The position numbers and the translations under genes were made by a program. Under the pieces are notes generated by a model that did no database searches, was not told where the DNA came from, and saw nothing but the letters and a program-made list of their open reading frames with translations. This document shows, one piece after another, positions 1 through 5,148 of a stretch of 8,185 bases of DNA (positions are counted from its first letter, which is position 1; the number at the start of each line of letters is the position of its first letter). The DNA is from an uncultured Tissierellia bacterium (GTDB lineage Bacteria; Bacillota; Clostridia; Tissierellales; Peptoniphilaceae): positions 1 to 8,185 of the forward strand of contig CAMYOR010000037.1 in assembly GCA_947278105.1 (NCBI GenBank), in the 5' to 3' direction.

Positions 1-307
1 GATTTACAAAGCTTGAAAAAATGGCCAAAAGCCATGCGGTTGCCAGTGATATGCAACCGGCTACAAAGACGGCGATTCCCCTCCAAACCCACTCCAGCCC
101 ATTTTTCTGGGTGATGTTTAAAAAGCCGAAAATCAAAAATAAAATCCCTAAAAGGATTCCCGCAAGGGCGGGAACATACTTCATCAGCCGATCTCGGCGA
201 AAAAGGATAAAAAGGATCATGGACAGAACCACAAAAATTAAAATGGTCACCGGAAGCAATGTCAGCTGACTTTTATATTTACTTATAATTCCAAATAAGC
301 TAGACAT
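1..307 (-). CDS. Partial hypothetical small membrane protein (5' portion only)
   Basis: An open minus-strand frame starts with ATG at 307-305 and runs without a stop off the left edge, giving 102 residues. The start is supported by GGAGGGA at 317-311, five bases upstream. The visible protein is strongly hydrophobic, with three likely membrane helices at about residues 16-36, 45-63 and 76-99. They are separated by a basic turn (RRDRLMK, about 37-43) and a polar loop (NITQKNG, about 64-70), so an integral membrane protein is a safe inference. I do not recognise the family and see no catalytic motif. It is transcribed divergently from the CstA-type transporter and shares a 224-bp control region with it, which could mean shared regulation but does not prove it. 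The C-terminus lies outside the window, so total length and function are unknown. Confidence 0.7.
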   Translation of the reverse strand, partial: MSSLFGIISKYKSQLTLLPVTILIFVVLSMILFILFRRDRLMKYVPALAGILLGILFLIFGFLNITQKNGLEWVWRGIAVFVAGCISLATAWLLAIFSSFVN

Positions 308-330
308 GATTCCCTCCGTAAACTTTTATT

Positions 331-359
331 ATCATATCACAGGGGCCGGGCGGGCACAA
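331..359 (-). promoter_or_regulatory. Candidate promoter of the leftward membrane-protein gene
   Basis: On the minus strand, TTGTGC (359-354) and TATGAT (336-331) are separated by 17 bases. This is a moderate -35 and a good -10 for a housekeeping sigma factor. The predicted start, near 324, would leave a leader of under 20 bases that still contains the Shine-Dalgarno at 317-311. An inverted repeat overlaps the -35. Confidence 0.45.
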
Positions 360-369
360 TATCGCCCGC
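350..369. repeat. Inverted repeat GCGGGC-N8-GCCCGC in the divergent control region
   Basis: A perfect 6-bp inverted repeat has arms at 350-355 and 364-369 and an 8-bp AT-rich centre (ACAATATC). It covers the -35 of the leftward candidate promoter and is markedly GC-rich against the AT-rich surroundings. It could be an operator for a dimeric regulator. It could instead be a weak hairpin, since TTTT follows on the plus strand, but no plus-strand gene ends upstream that would need a terminator. Confidence 0.4.
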
Positions 370-430
370 TTTTAGGAAAAATCCCTCCTTAGTAAATAGG
401 AATAAATGGGGCCCGATATATTGGGGATAC

Positions 431-459
431 TTGAAAAAGGCTACTTTTAAGATTAATAT
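431..459 (+). promoter_or_regulatory. Candidate promoter of the CstA-family gene
   Basis: TTGAAA at 431-436 and TAATAT at 454-459 lie 17 bases apart, matching a sigma-A promoter at five and four of six positions. Transcription would begin near 466 and give a leader of about 65 nt ending in the Shine-Dalgarno at 520-525. The leader contains CGCAGAGTCG at 471-480, a 10-mer also present in the rplM leader. Confidence 0.45.
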
Positions 460-531
460 TAAAGTGAACCCGCAGAGTCGGATTCGTGATCATTGTTTCT
501 ATTATTTTTATTATTTTTTAGGAGGGACTTT

Positions 532-2052
532 ATGGTTCTATTTATTATTGGCCTGGTCATCCTCATCGGCGGCGGCGCATTATATGGCCGCTATTGTGAA
601 AAGGTATTTGGACCGGATGATCGTCCAACACCGGCTATCGCAATGGCTGATGGCGTTGACTATGTCGGAATGAAAAGCTGGAAAAACCAGCTGATCGAGC
701 TCTTAAACATCGCCGGTACCGGTCCTGTTTTAGGGCCTATTCAAGGAATTCTCTTTGGACCGATTGCCTTTTTGATCATCCCAATCGGCTGCGTTATTGC
801 AGGATCGATGCACGATTATTTCTCCGCGATGATGTCTATGCGTGCGGGCGGCGCTCAGATGCCTAAGCTTATGGGCGACTATATTGGCAAGGGAACCAAG
901 GGCTTATATTCTACGATTATCTGGGTCTTAATGCTTCTGGTGGGTGCCGTTTTCGTATACACCCCAGGAGACCTGATTGCGCACGATCTTTTAGGCGTTG
1001 CGACAACCGGAACCCCGATCGTTATTATTTATGCCTGCATCTTCCTGTATTATATCATCGCCACCATCTTCCCCATTGATGTGATCATTGGGCGTATTTA
1101 TCCGATCTTTGGTTTCATCCTTTTGATCGCAGCAGTCGGTATCTTTATTGGCGTTCTCTTTACTGGAAGTCACGCCCTTCACCCCATTACTGAAGGAGCC
1201 TTAGTCTCCGTTCACCCCAAGGGTCAAAGACTGATCCCGGTCTTCTTTATCACGGTCGCCTGCGGCATTATGTCAGGTTTCCACAGCACTCAGGCTACCA
1301 TGATCTCCCGTACGGTCACTTCCGAGTATGAAGGCCGCAAGACTTTCTACAACATGATGCTTTGCGAAGGTTTCATTGCTATGTGCTGGGCAGCCGGTGC
1401 AATGGTTGTTTACAATGAAGCTGGAAAGACTTCCATTGGCGCCACCCTTATGGTTGGTGAAGTTGCCCGCCGCTTTATGGGCAATATCGGCGGCATGATC
1501 GCAGTTGCCGGCGTTATCGTTCTTCCGATTACCTCTGGTGATACCGCCTTCCGTTCACTTCGACTGATGGTTTCCGAACAGTTCAACATTGATCAGAAAA
1601 CCATGGGTAAGCGTGTCCAGCTTTCCGCTTGTCTCTTTATCCCTGCGATTCTGATTCTCTGGTGGGCAAAAACCAATGCCAACGGGTTCAACATTCTCTG
1701 GCAGTACTTTGGCTTTGCTAACCAGCTGGTTGCCGTTTTCGCCCTCTGCTTAATCACCATCTTTTTGAAGGCTCACGACAAACCATGGTACATCGCTGGT
1801 ATCCCAGGATTCTTCTATACCTTCGATATCATGTCCTTTATCTTCCATAACGACAAGCTGGGATTCCGTGTGGATAAGCTCTTAGGAAATCCAAAATCCT
1901 ACACCTTCTCCTATATTTTAGGTCTTGCCTGTGCCTGCTTCTTCATCTGGTTCTCCATGAAGAAAGCCAAAGAAAACAAAGACTTCATTCTTAATAACGA
2001 AGCAAAGTTCAAGAAGATTTCGGATGAGGCCCGCGCTGCGGCCAAAGCTTAA
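532..2052 (+). CDS. cstA: CstA-family carbon starvation protein / peptide or pyruvate transporter, short form
   Basis: This is a 506-residue polytopic inner-membrane protein of the CstA family. Members such as E. coli CstA and BtsT are linked to uptake of peptides or pyruvate during carbon limitation. Family signatures are visible: the conserved N-terminal block with GTGPVLGPI (about residues 62-70), GSMHD (91-95) before SMRAGG, the GFHSTQ segment (249-254) and ITSGDTAFRSLR (333-344), with many hydrophobic helices between. The C-terminus (about 478-506) is charged and probably cytoplasmic. The chosen ATG at 532 follows AGGAGG at 520-525 with six bases between. An upstream in-frame TTG at 493 has no ribosome-binding site and would put the AGGAGG inside the gene. 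The protein is about 200 residues shorter than the E. coli proteins but intact: it ends in TAA and a strong terminator follows. It is transcribed alone. The substrate cannot be told from sequence. Confidence 0.9.
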   Translation: MVLFIIGLVILIGGGALYGRYCEKVFGPDDRPTPAIAMADGVDYVGMKSWKNQLIELLNIAGTGPVLGPIQGILFGPIAFLIIPIGCVIAGSMHDYFSAMMSMRAGGAQMPKLMGDYIGKGTKGLYSTIIWVLMLLVGAVFVYTPGDLIAHDLLGVATTGTPIVIIYACIFLYYIIATIFPIDVIIGRIYPIFGFILLIAAVGIFIGVLFTGSHALHPITEGALVSVHPKGQRLIPVFFITVACGIMSGFHSTQATMISRTVTSEYEGRKTFYNMMLCEGFIAMCWAAGAMVVYNEAGKTSIGATLMVGEVARRFMGNIGGMIAVAGVIVLPITSGDTAFRSLRLMVSEQFNIDQKTMGKRVQLSACLFIPAILILWWAKTNANGFNILWQYFGFANQLVAVFALCLITIFLKAHDKPWYIAGIPGFFYTFDIMSFIFHNDKLGFRVDKLLGNPKSYTFSYILGLACACFFIWFSMKKAKENKDFILNNEAKFKKISDEARAAAKA

Positions 2053-2068
2053 GTTTCTGTAATGATTT

Positions 2069-2110
2069 AAAAAAAGCACCGGACAGGAAATCCTGTCCGG
2101 TGCTTTTTTT
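2069..2110. terminator. Bidirectional intrinsic terminator between cstA and rpsI
   Basis: The arm GCACCGGACAGG (2076-2087) pairs perfectly with CCTGTCCGGTGC (2092-2103) around a four-base loop. The stem is flanked by A's on the left and a T run on the right (from 2104), so either strand yields a stem followed by U's. It lies 17 bases after the cstA stop and about 55 bases beyond the rpsI stop, so it can end both convergent transcripts. Confidence 0.95.
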
Positions 2111-2165
2111 TATGAAATAAAAGTTTAAAAAACGAACAAAACCAGCAAAAAACTTTCTTCCAAAA

Positions 2166-2555
2166 TTAACGCTTGGAGAACTGTGGGCTCTTGCGGGCTT
2201 TCTTAAAGCCGTACTTGTAGCGTTCCTTTTTCCGGGAATCACGAGTAAGGAATCCTGCACTCTTTAAGCTTTTGCGAAGATCCGGATTAAAGTCAAGGAG
2301 GGCTCGGGCAACGCCTAAACGAACCGCACCAGCCTGGCCGGTAAAGCCGCCCCCTTTCACATTTGCCTTCACATCGAAGCCATCCAGGTTACCTGTTAAT
2401 TTTAATGGGGAAACGACCAGGTCTCGAAGGGTCTGATAGGCAAAATACTGATCCATTGGTTTCCCATTAATCAAAACCTTCCCCGTTCCCGGCAAGAGTC
2501 TAACTCGGGCAACAGCGGATTTACGACGGCCGGTACCATAATATTGATTATCCAT
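2166..2555 (-). CDS. rpsI: Small-subunit ribosomal protein uS9
   Basis: This encodes ribosomal protein S9, a 30S head protein whose C-terminal tail reaches the P-site tRNA. The 129-residue product starts MDNQYYGTGRRKS, aligning with the E. coli start MAENQYYGTGRRKS. It carries the hallmark block KGGGFTGQAGA (67-77) and ends in the conserved basic tail RKSPQFSKR. The start is placed at the ATG at 2555-2553, not the in-frame ATG at 2561. The Shine-Dalgarno AAGGAGG (2568-2562) directly abuts the upstream ATG, leaving no spacer, but sits six bases from the downstream one. It is the second gene of the rplM-rpsI operon and ends in TAA before the shared bidirectional terminator. The length is normal and the identification is secure. 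Confidence 0.97.
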   Translation of the reverse strand: MDNQYYGTGRRKSAVARVRLLPGTGKVLINGKPMDQYFAYQTLRDLVVSPLKLTGNLDGFDVKANVKGGGFTGQAGAVRLGVARALLDFNPDLRKSLKSAGFLTRDSRKKERYKYGFKKARKSPQFSKR

Positions 2556-2561
2556 GTCCAT

Positions 2562-2568
2562 CCTCCTT
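2562..2568 (-). promoter_or_regulatory. rpsI Shine-Dalgarno overlapping the rplM stop codon
   Basis: AAGGAGG at 2568-2562 shares two bases with the rplM TAA (2569-2567). A ribosome terminating on rplM would cover the rpsI initiation site, which suggests translational coupling of L13 and S9. Its position also decides the rpsI start, favouring ATG 2555 over ATG 2561. Confidence 0.85.
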
Positions 2569-2998
2569 ACTCAAAAGTCAGCTCTTCAGGCATCTGGGCC
2601 TGGTGCTTATGGTCAGGACCAGCATAGATGTGAAGCTTGCGTCCCATCTGACGGCCTAAAGAATTATGGGGAAGCATTCCCTCAATGGCCTTTTGAAGAA
2701 TCCTTTCCGGATGCTTTTCCAGCACTTCCTGGTAAGGAACATGACGGTCACCACCGGGATATCCGGTGTAATGAAGGTACTCTTTTTTGAGAGCCTTATC
2801 TCCGGTAAGACGGACCTTTTCCGCATTGATGATAATGACATAGTCACCGGTGTCAACGTTAGGGGTGTAGATCGGTTTGTGCTTCCCACGAAGAACGCTG
2901 GCAACATTGGCAGCCAATCGGCCAACGACTTGATCGGTGGCATCAACGACATACCATTTGTGCTCAACCTCTCTGGGCTTTGCTAAATAGCTTTTCAT
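2567..2998 (-). CDS. rplM: Large-subunit ribosomal protein uL13
   Basis: This encodes ribosomal protein L13, an early-assembling 50S protein. The 143-residue product matches the family's usual length of about 142. Conserved landmarks are KWYVVDA (14-20), VGRLA (25-29), LRGKHKPIYTPNVDTGDYV (36-54), the GYPGG turn (79-83), GMLP (107-110) and LHIYAGPDH (122-130). The start is the ATG at 2998-2996, preceded by AAAGGAG at about 3010-3004. The frame stays open for 47 more codons upstream, but that stretch has no family similarity and is read as untranslated leader. It is the first gene of the rplM-rpsI operon, and its TAA overlaps the rpsI Shine-Dalgarno. It is driven by a near-consensus promoter about 150 bases upstream. 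Confidence 0.97.
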   Translation of the reverse strand: MKSYLAKPREVEHKWYVVDATDQVVGRLAANVASVLRGKHKPIYTPNVDTGDYVIIINAEKVRLTGDKALKKEYLHYTGYPGGDRHVPYQEVLEKHPERILQKAIEGMLPHNSLGRQMGRKLHIYAGPDHKHQAQMPEELTFE

Positions 2999-3147
2999 TT
3001 TTGCTCCTTTTCTTTCTGCCCTGCCCATTTGGACTCCGCCGGTCAGGGAAGCGGGTTTTGAATATTCGACAATTTCTTTTTCGCACATCGACTCTGCGAA
3101 GGATTTGCCTGAAGAATCTAAAGGGCAAACAGTGCCCAAAAAGATAC
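2999..3147 (-). ncRNA. Structured 5' leader of rplM-rpsI, candidate ribosomal-protein autoregulatory RNA
   Basis: From the predicted transcription start near 3147 to the rplM ATG there are about 149 untranslated bases. Two perfect hairpins are visible in transcript order. GGGCA-CTGTT-TGCCC (3137-3123) lies at the very 5' end, and TTCGCA-N9-TGCGAA spans 3100-3080. Neither is followed by a T run, so a simple attenuator is unlikely. Low-GC Gram-positive bacteria are known to carry an L13 leader RNA upstream of rplM, so position and structure suggest the same role, with L13 as the likely ligand. I could not align it to that family from memory, so the leader is well supported but the regulatory identity is inferred. 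Confidence 0.5.
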
Positions 3148-3153
3148 TTCCTT

Positions 3154-3182
3154 ATATTACCAGCGGTCCTTAATTCTGTCAA
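3154..3182 (-). promoter_or_regulatory. Near-consensus promoter of the rplM-rpsI operon
   Basis: A perfect TTGACA (3182-3177) and TAATAT (3159-3154) are separated by exactly 17 bases, the best promoter match in the window, as fits highly expressed ribosomal proteins. Start is predicted near 3147. The -35 begins only four bases after the T-rich tail of the rnpB terminator, so the two units are packed end to end. Confidence 0.85.
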
Positions 3183-3186
3183 TGGC

Positions 3187-3221
3187 AATAAACAAGGAGC
3201 GCTGAAAATTTCAGCGCCCCC
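3187..3221 (-). terminator. Intrinsic terminator of rnpB
   Basis: Read on the minus strand, GGGGCGCTGAA (3220-3210) pairs with TTCAGCGCTCC (3206-3196), with one G-U pair, around a short A/T loop. The tail TTGTTTATT (3195-3187) follows. It lies directly after the rnpB P1 helix and insulates rnpB from the rplM promoter. Confidence 0.85.
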
Positions 3222-3222
3222 A

Positions 3223-3542
3223 GCAGAAGCAAACCGATAAGCCGTGTTTTGTTTTTGATCGTCATCTATCTCATTCCTCTGTTGCCAGGGGACTTCAGCG
3301 ATGTTTCGCCGCAGCGAGCAGCTGCATTTCGGCATTCATCTTGCACCGGATGGGGTTTACAGGGCCGCCCTGTCTCCAGGGCGCCGGTGGGCTCTTACCC
3401 CACCTTTCCACCCTTGCCTTTCGGCGGTTTCTTTCTGTTGCACTATCCTTAGAGTCACCTCCACCGGACGTTATCCGGCATCCTGCTCTTTGGTGCACGG
3501 ACTTTCCTCGAGCCTGTCGCGACGATCCGGTTTACTTCGGAC
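3223..3542 (-). ncRNA. rnpB: RNase P RNA, class A-like
   Basis: This is the catalytic RNA of RNase P, which removes 5' leaders from precursor tRNAs together with protein RnpA. All conserved blocks occur in order on the minus strand: GAGGAAAGTCC (3509-3499, P4 5' strand), GTGCAACAGAAAG...ACCGCC (3443-3423), GGTAAGAGCCCACCG (3399-3385) and ACAAAACACGGCTTA (3252-3238, P4 3' side). Long-range helices close as expected. P1 is GAAGTAAACCG (3538-3528) with CGGTTTGCTTC (3236-3226), and P2 is GATCGTC (3527-3521) with GACGATC (3263-3257). A hairpin with a GCAA tetraloop at 3291-3276 fits P18. The GCAACAGA-type block and the P13/P14-like hairpin indicate class A, not the Bacillus class B. At about 320 nt it is short: P12 is reduced to GCC-GAAA-GGC (3425-3416). 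Exact ends are estimated from P1, the promoter and the terminator. Confidence 0.95.
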
Positions 3543-3546
3543 CCCT

Positions 3547-3555
3547 ATTATAGCA
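3547..3555 (-). promoter_or_regulatory. Extended -10 promoter of rnpB
   Basis: A perfect TATAAT (3552-3547) is preceded by TGC (3555-3553), forming an extended -10 element. Predicted start is near 3540, matching the 5' end implied by the P1 helix. No good -35 is seen at 17-18 bases: the candidate TTCAAT (3576-3571) is weak and lies inside the 3' end of nif3. Absence of a terminator after nif3 means some rnpB could also come from operon read-through. Confidence 0.75.
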
Positions 3556-3563
3556 CAGGAAGC

Positions 3564-4367
3564 TCAGGAAATTGAATAGCGAATACTTTCCCATCCCCCA
3601 GGAAGAACTACCTGATGGATCTCTGAATTGATTTCCCTGGACCATTCTGCCGCCCGGTTAAGAGCTGGAAATTCAGAGGCATAGTGACCCAGATCAATCA
3701 AACTGAGCCCCTGGCAAACAAGGTCCTGGGCTTCATGGTACTTCATATCTGCTGAGATAAAGACCTGGCAGCCGGCTTCCATGGCATCCTTTGCAAAATC
3801 CAGACCTGCCCCGCCTAAACAGGCAGCTTTATTTATCCTGTCCGCCTTTTTCCCGTAATAAACAAGGCTTTCGCATCCCAGTCTTTTCTTTAAATAACTA
3901 GCATACTCTTCCAGGCTCATTGAAGAGATATTGCCTATTTTCCCCATTCCCTTAGAATAAGAATAAATGGGATCGTCCGAATTTCTCTTTCGAAGGGGCT
4001 GAACCTCTGTAAAACCGCACCTTTCAGCCAAGACGTCATTGACTCCCCCATCTACAAAATCAAAGGCGGTATGGGAAGAGTAGACAGAGATCCCTTTTTC
4101 CAAACAAGACCAGATCAGACGATTCTTAGGGTCATCCAGAAGAAAATGGGAAAGGGGATGGAAAAAAACAGGATGATGGGTGAAGATCAGGTTATATTCC
4201 CTTTTTCCAGCCTCCTGTACAGCATTTTCGGTAAGGTCCAGAGAAAATAAAATCCCTTTGAGTTCTCCTTCAAAGGAGCCAAGCTGCCTGCCGCCGTGAT
4301 CCCAAGGCTCCTGAATAGCCAAGGGCACCTTTTTTTCCCAGGCCTCAATCCAATTGTGAATTTTCAT
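3564..4367 (-). CDS. Nif3-like dinuclear metal-centre protein (YqfO/YbgI family)
   Basis: This 267-residue Nif3-family protein belongs to a conserved group with a two-metal site and loosely defined function, often annotated 'GTP cyclohydrolase 1 type 2 homolog'. Metal-ligand motifs are visible: THHP (63-66), SSHTAFD (97-103) followed by GGVND, and the C-terminal GHYASE (227-232) with His228 and Glu232. The middle block CLGGAGLDF...ISADMKYHEA (183-213) is also typical. The usual N-terminal DNVGLQVG appears here as DHGGRQLG (23-30). It is the short form, lacking the PII-like insert that makes B. subtilis YqfO about 370 residues. The ATG at 4367-4365 has GAGGAGG at 4382-4376, which overlaps the trmK TGA, so the two are probably translationally coupled. 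It is the last protein gene of the dnaG operon, and the rnpB promoter starts within it. Confidence 0.9.
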   Translation of the reverse strand: MKIHNWIEAWEKKVPLAIQEPWDHGGRQLGSFEGELKGILFSLDLTENAVQEAGKREYNLIFTHHPVFFHPLSHFLLDDPKNRLIWSCLEKGISVYSSHTAFDFVDGGVNDVLAERCGFTEVQPLRKRNSDDPIYSYSKGMGKIGNISSMSLEEYASYLKKRLGCESLVYYGKKADRINKAACLGGAGLDFAKDAMEAGCQVFISADMKYHEAQDLVCQGLSLIDLGHYASEFPALNRAAEWSREINSEIHQVVLPGGWESIRYSIS

Positions 4368-4380
4368 TATTCCCGCCTCC

Positions 4381-5127
4381 TCAATGGCCCTCTTTTGGAT
4401 GGGCGCCTTCTAAATAAGCCTGAATTTCCTGATTCCAAAGAGCCAGGTCTTCCCGCCTCATCAAAGCAGATCGGTTTTTAGAATTCAAAGCCTTTAATAT
4501 TTTCTCAATCTTCTCCTGATCCCTGTGGAGGAGACGGAGAAGAATTGGATCCCTTTTTCGGAGAAGATCCGGCCCATACTCCATCATAAAAGGAGAGGAC
4601 AAGGCCTCACGGTAAAAATCTTTCATGGGCTCATCCGGGCGGACATCCAATAGAGGGTAATACTTTCCCCCTTCCTCGGCCATCCTCTCTTGAACCCCAA
4701 GGCCCTTTTCAATCAAAAAGGTCCGAACCGGGGGAAGGTCCGACTGGGGACCTAAAATCCACTGGCTAGCCTTTTGGGCAAGAGAAAAATTTCCCTCTAA
4801 TATGGATAAGATCAAATTTCCGCCCATCCCTGTGAGGATAAGGACATCTGCCCAGTCCCAGGGAAGATCCTTCAATCCATCTCCCACATGAAGGCGGATC
4901 TTGCGACCAGCTTCGGATCCCTTTAGCTTTGGCTTATTCAAAAGGTCCTTCAGCTTGGAAAGGGAGGCGGGAGAAATATCGGTCGAAAGGATTTCATCAA
5001 TATCCTTTCGCTGGGCAAGGCTAAGAGAAATAAGCCCATGGTCAGCGCCGATCTCAACTACCCTCTTTGCCTCCCCTATCATAGAACAGATGGTCAGAAT
5101 CCTATGATCTCCCTTTCCCTTTCCCAT
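4381..5127 (-). CDS. trmK: tRNA (adenine(22)-N1)-methyltransferase TrmK
   Basis: This 248-residue SAM-dependent enzyme of the TrmK (YqfN) family methylates N1 of A22 in the D-loop of tRNAs. The Rossmann fold shows motif I EIGADHG (25-31), the acidic end of the second strand STDIS (48-52), VGDGL (81-85), TGMGG (99-103; family form AGMGG) and LGPQSD (125-130; family form LQPN), then EEGGKYYPLL (151-160). The C-terminal part (about 180-240) is charged and helical, as expected for the family's coiled-coil domain. The ATG at 5127-5125 has AGGAG at 5139-5135, seven bases away. It lies 21 bases after rpoD with no terminator between. The order rpoD-trmK-nif3 matches the Firmicutes arrangement and strongly supports the call. 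Confidence 0.92.
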   Translation of the reverse strand: MGKGKGDHRILTICSMIGEAKRVVEIGADHGLISLSLAQRKDIDEILSTDISPASLSKLKDLLNKPKLKGSEAGRKIRLHVGDGLKDLPWDWADVLILTGMGGNLILSILEGNFSLAQKASQWILGPQSDLPPVRTFLIEKGLGVQERMAEEGGKYYPLLDVRPDEPMKDFYREALSSPFMMEYGPDLLRKRDPILLRLLHRDQEKIEKILKALNSKNRSALMRREDLALWNQEIQAYLEGAHPKEGH

Positions 5128-5148
5128 GTTCTTTCTCCTAAAAAGACA

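Noticed and set aside
21..269. Plus-strand open frame at the left edge
   Set aside because: It is antisense to the minus-strand membrane-protein gene, which has a good start site and coherent membrane helices. The plus-strand frame has no Shine-Dalgarno and a basic composition typical of antisense frames.
493..531. Longer cstA product starting at TTG 493
   Set aside because: There is no Shine-Dalgarno before 493, while AGGAGG at 520-525 is well placed for ATG 532. The extra residues come from reading the T-rich leader and the ribosome-binding site.
2999..3139. N-terminal extension of rplM by 47 codons from an upstream start at 3139
   Set aside because: The L13 family begins at the MKSYLAKP equivalent, which has its own Shine-Dalgarno. 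The upstream start overlaps the predicted 5' end of the transcript and has no ribosome-binding site, and the extension resembles no L13.
3238..3252. Apparent G-to-A change in the RNase P block ACAGAA (here ACAAAA)
   Set aside because: It differs from E. coli, but as I recall it the B. subtilis RNase P RNA also reads ACAAAACAUGGCUUA here, so the variant is ordinary for Gram-positives.
3249..3579. Several open frames on both strands across 3249-3579
   Set aside because: They lie on the RNase P RNA gene, whose conserved blocks and helices explain the sequence. The frames lack ribosome-binding sites and family similarity.
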